A stretch of DNA of 23,268 nucleotides, taken from contig JAEMQE010000220.1 of the NCBI GenBank assembly GCA_022758945.1, forward strand, positions 1 through 23,268, given 5' to 3'. A program made the translations under genes and the position numbers. The notes under the pieces were generated by a model, which was given only the letters and a program-made list of their open reading frames with translations, ran no database searches and was not told the origin of the DNA. This stretch comes from Lentimicrobium sp. Its GTDB lineage: Bacteria; Bacteroidota; Bacteroidia; Flavobacteriales; Flavobacteriaceae. Numbering within the stretch: the first letter of the stretch is position 1; each line of letters opens with the position of its first letter. Positions 7,624 to 14,267 of this stretch are shown piece by piece.

Positions 7624-7656
7624 CGCAGTTTGCAAATTAAAATCTAAAAAACTGCG
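7624..7656. promoter_or_regulatory. Inverted repeat flanking the likely purF -7 box
   Basis: CGCAGTTT (7624-7631) and AAACTGCG (7649-7656) are exact inverted repeats separated by 17 nt. Between them, on the minus strand, is TTAATTTG (7633-7640), one base from TAnnTTTG and about 45 nt before the purF start. The left arm would cover the transcription start, so a DNA operator is more likely than an RNA hairpin. Confidence 0.45.
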
Positions 7657-7668
7657 CTTATTCTTAAT

Positions 7669-7693
7669 AAAAAAAGCCTCGAAATCTCGAGGC
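7669..7693 (-). terminator. Intrinsic terminator of the pfkB-type gene
   Basis: On the minus strand GCCTCGA and TCGAGGC pair around ATT(T), followed by seven T. It lies 8 nt past the kinase stop and separates it from purF. Confidence 0.88.
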
Positions 7694-7700
7694 AAACTTT

Positions 7701-8624
7701 TTATATTTCTATATCAAATTGTGTTAGAGATTTGAATTGTTTCAAACGCTGAACCACTTCGTGTTTCTCTAAATTGACCATTCTTTCAGTTCCAAATTTT
7801 TCTACACAAAAAGAAGCTAAATTTGACCCATAAATTATGGCACTTTTCATATTTTCGAAAGATACATTTTCACTTTGTGTGATGAATCCAGCAAATCCGC
7901 CGGCAAAAGTATCTCCTGCACCTGTTGGATCAAAAACTTCTTCTAATGGCAAAGCTGGAGCAAAGAAAATTTGATGGTTATGAAACAGCAAAGCACCGTG
8001 TTCTCCTTTTTTGATCACCACATATTCTGGTCCCATTGTATGGATTTTTGCTGCTGCTTTTACCAAAGAATATTCTCCTGATAATTGTCTTGCTTCTTCA
8101 TCATTAATTGTAATAACATCCACACGTCTAATTACAGCTAATAATTCTGGTAATGCACAATCCATCCAAAAATTCATTGTGTCGAGAACCACTAATTTTG
8201 GTTTGACGTCCATTTGATCTAAAACACTGCTTTGCACTAATGGATGAAGATTTCCTAGCATCACAACATCGGCAGTTTTGAAATTCTGAGGAACTTTTGG
8301 TTGAAAATCTGCCAATACATTTAATTGCGTATCCAATGTATCTCTTGAATTCAAATCGTTGTGGTAACGACCGCTCCAAAAGAAAGTTTTTCCACCTTTG
8401 ACCACTTCAATACCTGAAATGTCAATGTTTTTTGAGGCTAATAAATCTAAATATTCTTGTGGAAAATCATCACCAACAACTGAAACAATAGCTGATTGAA
8501 GTTTAAAATTAGAAGCTGAAAGTCCTATGTAAGTTCCTGCTCCGCCTAAAATTTTGTCTGTTTTGCCAAAAGGCGTTTCAATAGCGTCGAAAGCAACTGT
8601 TCCAACAATCAATAATTTATTCAT
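7701..8624 (-). CDS. PfkB/ribokinase-family carbohydrate or nucleoside kinase
   Basis: This 307-residue soluble kinase belongs to the PfkB family, which phosphorylates sugars or nucleosides with ATP. The N-terminal glycine-rich substrate motif is ILGGAGTYIGLSASNF (about 25-40). The C-terminal signature is DPTGAGDTFAGGFAGF (232-247), with D238 as the expected catalytic base. WSGRYHND near 83-90 could contact substrate. Length is normal and the start at 8624 gives the family's usual first strand, LLIVGTVAFDAIETPFG. It is flanked by purF-like and cytochrome peroxidase genes, has its own promoter (8648-8655) and terminator, and so is probably monocistronic. The substrate cannot be read from sequence; the position beside a PRPP-using enzyme makes a ribose or nucleoside substrate a reasonable guess only. 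Confidence 0.9.
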   Translation of the reverse strand: MNKLLIVGTVAFDAIETPFGKTDKILGGAGTYIGLSASNFKLQSAIVSVVGDDFPQEYLDLLASKNIDISGIEVVKGGKTFFWSGRYHNDLNSRDTLDTQLNVLADFQPKVPQNFKTADVVMLGNLHPLVQSSVLDQMDVKPKLVVLDTMNFWMDCALPELLAVIRRVDVITINDEEARQLSGEYSLVKAAAKIHTMGPEYVVIKKGEHGALLFHNHQIFFAPALPLEEVFDPTGAGDTFAGGFAGFITQSENVSFENMKSAIIYGSNLASFCVEKFGTERMVNLEKHEVVQRLKQFKSLTQFDIEI

Positions 8625-8647
8625 TTTTCAAGTTTCAAATTAAGCGG

Positions 8648-8655
8648 CAAAGATA
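8648..8655 (-). promoter_or_regulatory. Likely promoter of the pfkB-type gene, TATCTTTG
   Basis: Exact TAnnTTTG match on the minus strand (plus CAAAGATA), 23 nt before the start codon. No clear TTG at -33. Confidence 0.6.
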
Positions 8656-8713
8656 GTTTATAAGTTTGAAGTATAAAAACGGATTATTTTATAAATCGGC
8701 TTTCGTTTTACAT

Positions 8714-8747
8714 AAAAAAAGGCCTAACAAATAATGTCAGACCTTTT
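8714..8747 (-). terminator. Intrinsic terminator of cytochrome c peroxidase gene
   Basis: The arms 8717-8729 and 8735-8747 pair over 13 positions on the minus-strand RNA using two G-U pairs, and the RNA ends in seven U. On the plus strand the same positions would be A-C mismatches, so the element is specific to the minus strand. Confidence 0.82.
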
Positions 8748-8792
8748 AAAAATTGTGTTTAAATAAATTCAGAATTGAAGGGCAAAAATTAT

Positions 8793-9812
8793 TTATTCTT
8801 TGTATTTGGCATCAACATCGGCAGTTAATGTTTTCAAAAATGCTTCAATATCAGCAATATCAACATCTGAAATGTCTTTATTAACTTGTAATTTTCCCAT
8901 TATTTTTATGGCTTCTTTAAGCGAAGCTACGGAACCATCGTGAAAATAAGGATATGTTTTTTCGACATTTCTTAAACTTGGAGTTTTAAACATAAACTGG
9001 TCGCCTTCTTTTTTGGTTAAATCATAAAGACCTTTGTCAATTTTTTTGCTATGTGTCAATTTTGCATAATCACCATACAATCCGAATTTTTGCATCAATT
9101 GACCACCTACCGCAACGCCACTATGACAAGTAATACAACCATTGTCGATAAAAGCGGTTAAGCCCTTTTTCTCTTGATCGTTTAGCGCTTGCTCATTGCC
9201 ATCTAAATAGTTGTCAAATTTACTTTCTGGCGCTAACTGACGTTCAAATGCTCCAATTGCATTGGTAAGATTCGCGAAAGTTATTGGTTCTTTGTCATTT
9301 GGGAATACAGCCTTAAAAGCGGTTTGATATTCAGGAATGGCTCTTAATTTTTTTTCCAAAAATTCCTTGTTTGGAATTCCGTGTTCTACAGGATTCAAAA
9401 GTGGTCCTCCAGCTTGTTCTTCGACATCTTTGGCACGACCATCCCAAAATTGCATCCCGTGTAAAAAGGCATAAATTGACGATGGAGAGTTTCTTGCTCC
9501 CAGTTGACCCGTGTCGCCTGTAGAAAACGATTTGTTATCCACACCAAAAGTGGCTAGATTGTGACAAGAATTACAACTGATAGTTCCATTTTTTGACAAG
9601 GCTTTGTCAAAATACAATTTTTTACCCAAGTCAATTTTATTCTGCGGTATCGTGGTGACTTCGACAGTGGAAATGGATTTAAAGAAATTATCGGCTTTCT
9701 TTTGAAGTTCAGATTTCTCGGAAATGGGTTTTACAGAGAAATCATCTTTAGCTTCTTCTTTTTTGCAACCAAAAAAAGCTAATCCTACGAGAACAAAAAC
9801 TACTTTTTTCAT
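8793..9812 (-). CDS. Di-haem cytochrome c peroxidase, probable lipoprotein
   Basis: This 339-residue protein belongs to the bacterial di-haem cytochrome c peroxidase/MauG family, which reduces hydrogen peroxide with electrons from cytochromes. Two c-type haem sites are present: CNSCH (80-84) and CITCH (226-230). Family motifs include GARNSPSSIYAF (105-116), FWDGRAKDVEEQ (122-133) and TPSLRNVEKTYPYFHDGS (277-294). The N-terminus MKKVVFVLVGLAFFGCKKEE looks like a lipoprotein signal with C16 as the lipidated cysteine; the lipobox FFGC is a little unusual at the -3 position. The protein should be exported and membrane-anchored in the periplasm. It has its own promoter (9833-9840) and terminator. 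With superoxide dismutase nearby it fits oxidative defence, though the two are not in one operon. Confidence 0.93.
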   Translation of the reverse strand: MKKVVFVLVGLAFFGCKKEEAKDDFSVKPISEKSELQKKADNFFKSISTVEVTTIPQNKIDLGKKLYFDKALSKNGTISCNSCHNLATFGVDNKSFSTGDTGQLGARNSPSSIYAFLHGMQFWDGRAKDVEEQAGGPLLNPVEHGIPNKEFLEKKLRAIPEYQTAFKAVFPNDKEPITFANLTNAIGAFERQLAPESKFDNYLDGNEQALNDQEKKGLTAFIDNGCITCHSGVAVGGQLMQKFGLYGDYAKLTHSKKIDKGLYDLTKKEGDQFMFKTPSLRNVEKTYPYFHDGSVASLKEAIKIMGKLQVNKDISDVDIADIEAFLKTLTADVDAKYKE

Positions 9813-9832
9813 TTTTTTAAAATTTTATGAAG

Positions 9833-9840
9833 CAAAGTTA
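9833..9840 (-). promoter_or_regulatory. Likely promoter of cytochrome c peroxidase, TAACTTTG
   Basis: Exact TAnnTTTG on the minus strand (plus CAAAGTTA), 21 nt before the start codon. A TTG lies about 20 nt upstream (plus CAA at 9861-9863). Confidence 0.6.
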
Positions 9841-10007
9841 AGCGGGATTAGAACAAAATACAAGATGTAATTACTTGAAATAGATATATTTAAGAGAATC
9901 TTAAGGTTGTGTATAAAGTGTCAAAAACAAGAGTTTCAACAATCAATATATTAGGAGTTAAGAGAAGTGGCGCTTTATAAGTCTGAAAATGTAGCGATTA
10001 GAAGTTG

Positions 10008-10487
10008 CTATAAAAGTTTAGCCTCTTCCTTCTCATAAAAAACATCAACGGAAAGTTTTTCCTGCATTGAAGCCATTACGGCAAGTTCATCGCAGCGCTC
10101 GTTTTGAGGATGATTGTTATGCCCTTTTATCCATTTGAAATCGACTTGATGTTTTCGGTAAACAACCAGAAAGCGTTTCCATAAATCAGGGTTTTTCTTG
10201 CCTGCGAAACCTTTTTTCTCCCAACCAAAAACCCATTTCTTTAGAACGGAATCCACCACGTATTTAGAATCCGAAACTATTAAAACTTTCATATTCGGGT
10301 TTTTCAGCTTTTCGAGACCTACAATTACAGCTAATAATTCCATTCTATTATTTGTAGTATGACGAAAACCTTCGTAGAATTCCTTTTTATGCGGAGTTCC
10401 CACGAGTTCCATAACAACGCCGTAACCACCGCGACCAGGATTTCCCTTGGCAGCGCCATCAGTAAAAATATGTACGTCGTGTTCCAA
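10008..10487 (-). CDS. rnhA: Ribonuclease HI
   Basis: This 159-residue enzyme cuts the RNA strand of RNA-DNA hybrids and helps remove primers and R-loops. The catalytic set is complete: D10 in IFTDGAAKGNPG, E50 in NNRMELLAVI, D73 in IVSDSKYVVDSV and D133 in RCDELAVMAS, with H123 in the flexible GHNNHPQNE loop. The basic handle region (KKWVFGWEKKGFAGKK, about 83-98) is present, as in E. coli-type enzymes. The start codon is 9 nt after the purN stop, so the two are very likely co-transcribed. I see no convincing terminator in the 195-nt gap that follows. Confidence 0.96.
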   Translation of the reverse strand: MEHDVHIFTDGAAKGNPGRGGYGVVMELVGTPHKKEFYEGFRHTTNNRMELLAVIVGLEKLKNPNMKVLIVSDSKYVVDSVLKKWVFGWEKKGFAGKKNPDLWKRFLVVYRKHQVDFKWIKGHNNHPQNERCDELAVMASMQEKLSVDVFYEKEEAKLL

Positions 10488-10496
10488 AGTGTGAGG

Positions 10497-11066
10497 TTAG
10501 AAGTTAGAAGTTAGCAATTTTTCAATAACTGTTGGGAAATTTTCTTGCTCTAATTCGTGTATTTTTTCGGCAACATCATCTGGGGTTTCTTCTCCTTTTA
10601 ATTCAAAACTTTTTTGAAAAATAATATTCCCTTCGTCATAATTTTCGTTGACAAAATGAATGGTAATTCCGGTTTCTTTTTCTTGATTTTCGACAACCGC
10701 TTTGTGAACGTTCATGGCATACATTCCTTTTCCGCCATATTTTGGCAATAATGCTGGATGTATATTTATAATAGAATTAGGATAGGATTCGATGATGTTT
10801 TTGGGCAATTTTAATAAAAATCCAGCGAGAACTATCAAATCTGGAGCAAAATCAATTATTTTTTGTAAGACTTTACCTTGTGTTAATTCTTCTTTAGAGA
10901 AGATTTCTGTTGGAACTTGAAAGTTTTTGGCTCTTTCAATTACTTTGGCGTTTGGATTATTGGTGAAAACGGCAACGACGGTTGCTATGGCTTTATTTTC
11001 AAAATATTTTATGATGTTTTCGGCATTAGTCCCCGAACCAGAAGCGAAAATTACTATTTTCTTCAT
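10497..11066 (-). CDS. purN: Phosphoribosylglycinamide formyltransferase (GART)
   Basis: This enzyme transfers a formyl group from 10-formyltetrahydrofolate to GAR in purine synthesis. I choose the ATG at 11066 (189 residues), which begins MKKIVIFASGSGTN at the family's first strand and phosphate-binding loop. An ATG at 11123 would add 19 hydrophobic residues that do not belong to the family. The catalytic trio is seen as N101 and H103 in INIHPALLPKYGGKGM and D144 in NENYDEGNIIF. The gene is divergent from acpP and is followed by rnhA after 9 nt. No exact TAnnTTTG box is found upstream; TCACTTTG at 11069-11076 is too close to serve the chosen start. Confidence 0.94.
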   Translation of the reverse strand: MKKIVIFASGSGTNAENIIKYFENKAIATVVAVFTNNPNAKVIERAKNFQVPTEIFSKEELTQGKVLQKIIDFAPDLIVLAGFLLKLPKNIIESYPNSIINIHPALLPKYGGKGMYAMNVHKAVVENQEKETGITIHFVNENYDEGNIIFQKSFELKGEETPDDVAEKIHELEQENFPTVIEKLLTSNF

Positions 11067-11182
11067 AACCAAAGTGATTTCATTTATGCAAAAAAAAGAA
11101 TAAAAAGTGATAATAAATAACATTATGAAGTCTTTGTTAAATTTATTTTATAAATTAGCTGTCACATTTATTAACTAAATAG

Positions 11183-11211
11183 TTGTTTTAAAATAAAGTT
11201 TTTTATTTTTG
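11183..11211 (+). promoter_or_regulatory. acpP promoter, TTG-N18-TATTTTTG
   Basis: TTG (11183-11185), 18 nt, then TATTTTTG (11204-11211), 30 nt before the acpP start. Both boxes fit the Flavobacterium consensus, as expected for a highly expressed gene. Confidence 0.75.
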
Positions 11212-11241
11212 CCAACAAATTAAATTTTAAAATTAAAGATT

Positions 11242-11478
11242 ATGTCAGACATTGCATCAAGAGTAAAAGCGATTATCGTAGACAAATTAGGCGTTGACGA
11301 AAACGAAGTTGTAACAGAAGCAAGCTTCACTAATGATTTAGGAGCTGATTCATTAGACACAGTAGAACTTATTATGGAATTCGAAAAAGAATTTGACATT
11401 CAAATTCCAGACGACCAAGCTGAAAACATTGCTACTGTAGGTCAAGCGATTTCTTATATCGAAGAAGCTAAGAAATAA
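11242..11478 (+). CDS. acpP: Acyl carrier protein
   Basis: This 78-residue acidic protein carries growing acyl chains in fatty acid synthesis. The phosphopantetheine site is S37 in GADSLDTVELIMEFE, and the helix before it (TEASFTNDLGADSL) and the last helix (NIATVGQAISYIEEA) match the family. The cytosolic partner enzyme FabF is the next gene. A terminator-like hairpin follows 7 nt after the stop, so most transcripts should end there, allowing acpP to be made in excess over fabF. Confidence 0.98.
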   Translation: MSDIASRVKAIIVDKLGVDENEVVTEASFTNDLGADSLDTVELIMEFEKEFDIQIPDDQAENIATVGQAISYIEEAKK

Positions 11479-11485
11479 TAAAAAA

Positions 11486-11526
11486 AACACCCGTTTGCTT
11501 CATTGTAAACGGGTGTTATTATTTTT
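11486..11526 (+). terminator. Terminator or attenuator after acpP
   Basis: AACACCCGTTT (11486-11496) pairs exactly with AAACGGGTGTT (11507-11517), loop 10 nt. The T-run after it is interrupted (ATTATTTTT), which may allow partial read-through to fabF. Confidence 0.8.
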
Positions 11527-11540
11527 AAAACTAAATTCCG

Positions 11541-11624
11541 GATTGAATTTCAATCACAATAATATTTAAAATAGAATTACCCATGGCTCTTTTGTAGTAC
11601 TATTACAGAAAAGAAAGCGTGGGT
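11541..11624 (+). promoter_or_regulatory. Structured acpP-fabF spacer
   Basis: Two symmetric elements lie here: GATTGAA-T-TTCAATC (11541-11555), a perfect 7-bp palindrome, and an imperfect long hairpin from ACCCA (11579-11583) to TGGGT (11620-11624) with the inner pairs TTTTGTA/TACAGAA. No exact TAnnTTTG box is seen between acpP and fabF, so fabF may depend on read-through, and these elements could modulate it. Confidence 0.35.
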
Positions 11625-11660
11625 TTTATTTGTTGAAATATATAAAAAACACCCTAGATT

Positions 11661-12914
11661 ATGGTATTAAAAAGAGTTGTAGTTACTGGTTTGGGTGCGC
11701 TTACTCCAATAGGAAATAATATTCAAGAGTATTGGAACGGCCTTATTAACGGTGTTAGTGGAGCCGCAAACATAACTCATTATGATGCTTCAAAGCATAA
11801 AACACAGTTTGCTTGTGAAGTGAAAAACTTCAATGCTGAAGACTTCATAGACCGAAAAGAAGCCCGAAAAATGGATCGATATGCACAATATGCAATAGTT
11901 ACTGCTGAAGAAGCTGTAAATGATGCTGGTTTCGATTTAGAAAAATTAGATAAAGACAGAGTTGGAGTTATCTGGGGTTCAGGAATTGGCGGGTTGGAAA
12001 CATTTCAAAATGAAATGCTTGATTTTGCCAAAGGAGATGGAACACCTCGATTCAATCCTTTCTTTATACCAAAAATGATTGCCGATATTGCTGGTGGTCA
12101 TATTTCTATAAAATACGGCTTTAGAGGTCCAAACTTTACAACCGTTTCAGCTTGTGCTTCCTCTACAAACGCTATTATTGATGCTTTCAATTATATTCGA
12201 TTAGGTCACGCTGATGCCATGGTAACTGGTGGTTCCGAAGCTGCGGTCACTATAGCAGGAATGGGCGGCTTTAACGCCATGCACGCTTTATCAACCAGAA
12301 ATGATGACCCAAAAACAGCTTCCAGACCTATGGATAAAGATCGTGATGGATTTATTTTAGGAGAAGGAGCCGGAGCATTAATTCTCGAGGAATACGAACA
12401 TGCTGTAGCTCGTGGAGCAAAAATATATTGTGAGATTGGTGGAGGAGGAATGTCTGCCGATGCTTATCATATCACAGCACCACATCCAGAAGGATTGGGC
12501 GCAAAAAATGTAATGCTAAACTGCTTGAGAGATGCTGGTTTGAATCCCACCGACGTGGATGGAGTAAATATGCACGGAACCTCGACACCACTAGGAGATT
12601 TAGCAGAATCAAAAGCAATTTTACATGTTTTTGGCGAACACGCTTATACAATGAATTTGAACTCAACAAAATCAATGACAGGTCATCTACTTGGTGCAGC
12701 TGGTGCTATAGAAACGATTTCGTCAATTCTTTCCATAAAACATGGAATCATCCCTCCTACAATAAATCATTTTACTGATGATGAAAACATTGATCCTAAA
12801 CTAAACTTTACTTTTAATGTTGCCCAAAAAAGAGATGTGAATGTTCTAATGAGCAACACTTTTGGTTTTGGCGGACATAATGCTTGTGTATTAGTTAAAA
12901 GATTAGACATCTAA
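11661..12914 (+). CDS. fabF: 3-oxoacyl-ACP synthase II
   Basis: This 417-residue condensing enzyme extends acyl-ACP with malonyl-ACP. The Cys-His-His triad is C165 in TVSACASSTNAI, H305 in VNMHGTSTPLGD and H342 in STKSMTGHLLGAAGAIE, with the lysine K337 in the same motif. The length and the N-terminus KRVVVTGLGALTPIG are standard. It follows acpP as in many bacteria, and rnc starts 5 nt after its stop, so fabF and rnc share a transcript. Confidence 0.97.
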   Translation: MVLKRVVVTGLGALTPIGNNIQEYWNGLINGVSGAANITHYDASKHKTQFACEVKNFNAEDFIDRKEARKMDRYAQYAIVTAEEAVNDAGFDLEKLDKDRVGVIWGSGIGGLETFQNEMLDFAKGDGTPRFNPFFIPKMIADIAGGHISIKYGFRGPNFTTVSACASSTNAIIDAFNYIRLGHADAMVTGGSEAAVTIAGMGGFNAMHALSTRNDDPKTASRPMDKDRDGFILGEGAGALILEEYEHAVARGAKIYCEIGGGGMSADAYHITAPHPEGLGAKNVMLNCLRDAGLNPTDVDGVNMHGTSTPLGDLAESKAILHVFGEHAYTMNLNSTKSMTGHLLGAAGAIETISSILSIKHGIIPPTINHFTDDENIDPKLNFTFNVAQKRDVNVLMSNTFGFGGHNACVLVKRLDI

Positions 12915-12919
12915 ATTAA

Positions 12920-13660
12920 ATGAGCTTAATTAGAAAAATATTTTCGAAATCCCGTTCTCTAGAAGACGGGATTTTTTTTGATTCTATGAGCGAAATACTA
13001 GGTTTTGTTCCAATTAATCTGGATTACTTTAAGAAAGCGTTCACGCATCGTTCTTCTAATAAACAAGATGGAAACGGAAATGCAATTAATTATGAACGAT
13101 TAGAATTTCTTGGAGATGCCATGTTAAGCTCCGTGATTGCTGCGCATTTATTCAACAAAGCTCCAGCGGGTGATGAAGGTTATTTGACAAAAATGCGTTC
13201 CAAAATTGTGAGTAGAGAGCATTTAAACGAACTGGGAAAAGATTTAAATCTTGTTGGATTCGTAGAAAGCAAAGTTCCTGTACAACATTTTGGAGATAAC
13301 ATCCACGGCAATCTTTTTGAATCTTTAATTGGAGCAATTTATCTTGACCGAGGCTATGACTACTGCGAAAAATTTATTCAAAAAAGAGTCATTATCCCTT
13401 ATGTGGATATCGCCAGACTTGAAGGAAAAGTAATCAGTTACAAAAGTTTGCTGATTGAATGGTGTCAAAAAGAAAAGAAACAATTTCATTATGATATTTT
13501 TGAAGATAACGGAATCGATGGACAACGATTTTTTGGAGTAAAACTAAGTATCGACGAAAAGGTAATTGCAAAAGCCAGAGCAACCTCTAAAAAGAAAGCT
13601 GAAGAAAAAGCATCTCAACGTGCCTATTTTGCGTTTCAAAAAAAAATTGATAATAAATAG
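12920..13660 (+). CDS. rnc: Ribonuclease III
   Basis: This 246-residue enzyme cuts double-stranded RNA in rRNA maturation and mRNA control. The nuclease signature ERLEFLGDAM is at 59-68 and the second metal motif is NLFESLIGAIYLD at 131-143. A double-stranded RNA binding domain occupies about 174-241, with ATSKKKAEEKASQRA near its end. A 22-residue N-terminal extension precedes the usual core start at MSEILGFV; I keep the longer start because the extension is joined closely to fabF and I recall similar extensions in related bacteria. The position that is aspartate in E. coli (D114) is N131 here, with the essential E134 kept. A terminator-like hairpin lies inside codons 10-20. Confidence 0.95.
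   Translation: MSLIRKIFSKSRSLEDGIFFDSMSEILGFVPINLDYFKKAFTHRSSNKQDGNGNAINYERLEFLGDAMLSSVIAAHLFNKAPAGDEGYLTKMRSKIVSREHLNELGKDLNLVGFVESKVPVQHFGDNIHGNLFESLIGAIYLDRGYDYCEKFIQKRVIIPYVDIARLEGKVISYKSLLIEWCQKEKKQFHYDIFEDNGIDGQRFFGVKLSIDEKVIAKARATSKKKAEEKASQRAYFAFQKKIDNK
12947..12979 (+). terminator. Terminator-like hairpin inside the 5' end of rnc
   Basis: AAATCCCGT (12947-12955) pairs exactly with ACGGGATTT (12966-12974), loop 10 nt, and eight T run from 12972 to 12979. It has all the features of an intrinsic terminator but lies within rnc codons 10-20. It could end part of the fabF transcripts or control rnc. Confidence 0.6.
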
Positions 13661-13745
13661 GTGAAATTTCTCTAAACTATAACGTTTTCGTTTTTAAAAT
13701 AGAAAAAACATCCATTTTGGGAGTCTAATGCTTCAATAGAAATAC

Positions 13746-13753
13746 TATATTTA
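13746..13753 (+). promoter_or_regulatory. Possible promoter of the IPExxxVDY-pyk operon, TATATTTA
   Basis: One base from TAnnTTTG and 20 nt before the start codon, a typical distance for this genome. No TTG at the right spacing is seen. Confidence 0.35.
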
Positions 13754-13773
13754 CACCTTATTTTTCTCTTGAA

Positions 13774-14262
13774 ATGGCTATTCATAAATTAGATTTTGGC
13801 GAGTTTGACGAAATAGATTATCAACTTATTGCTATTCATACTTCATTAGAAGACTATAGATTAGCCTATTTTATCAATCAAAAACTTCCAATAAATTTAA
13901 GCAAAAATGAGAATGAGATTCAAATTAATATAAAAGAAGGAGAGACAAAATTCTCTAGATTTTATTTTTACGATACCGAAAAAGCAATTTCTTGGAATTT
14001 GATTCAAAATAAAAACGAGATTATTCAACAAAAAAATGAAAATAGCCAAAATCTATTTTCGAACATAAACTTGGAAGTTTCAACAAAAGTATATTTACTT
14101 CCGGAGTTTAAAAAAGTCGATTATTTTTTAAAAATAGAAAACATAGAAGAAGGAATGAATGTAACAGAAATTCAGTTACTATTAAATACAATCGACAGCA
14201 TATCGACCGTCTATAAAGTCGAAACATATAAAATAAAATCAAAAAATAATTTAATTTTTTAA
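13774..14262 (+). CDS. IPExxxVDY-family protein of unknown function
   Basis: This 162-residue protein carries LPEFKKVDYFLKIE (about 109-122), the motif that names the Bacteroidota IPExxxVDY family (here LPE in place of IPE). The rest is polar and lysine-rich, with no signal peptide, membrane segment or known catalytic motif: an N-terminal part with HTSLEDYRLAYFINQKLPI and a middle part with EGETKFSRFYFYD, followed by a low-complexity NENSQN stretch. It is probably a small cytosolic protein. The pyruvate kinase gene starts 5 nt after its stop, so the two are certainly close in expression. I recall the same pairing with pyk in other flavobacteria, which hints at a functional link, but no function is known to me. 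Confidence 0.85.
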   Translation: MAIHKLDFGEFDEIDYQLIAIHTSLEDYRLAYFINQKLPINLSKNENEIQINIKEGETKFSRFYFYDTEKAISWNLIQNKNEIIQQKNENSQNLFSNINLEVSTKVYLLPEFKKVDYFLKIENIEEGMNVTEIQLLLNTIDSISTVYKVETYKIKSKNNLIF

Positions 14263-14267
14263 TATCA

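Noticed and set aside
10498..10515. Triple TTAGAAG-type direct repeat between rnhA and purN
   Set aside because: It is short, partly overlaps the purN stop, and is likely simple-sequence drift.
11069..11076. TCACTTTG as purN promoter
   Set aside because: It is one base from consensus and only a few bases from the start codon, leaving no room for a leader.
11067..11123. Longer purN start at 11123
   Set aside because: The 19 added residues are hydrophobic and precede the normal family start MKKIVIFASGSGTN.
12986..13660. Shorter rnc starting at the ATG at 12986, after the hairpin
   Set aside because: The upstream ATG is 5 nt from the fabF stop and the 22-residue extension resembles those I recall in related bacteria. 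The shorter form stays possible as a second start.
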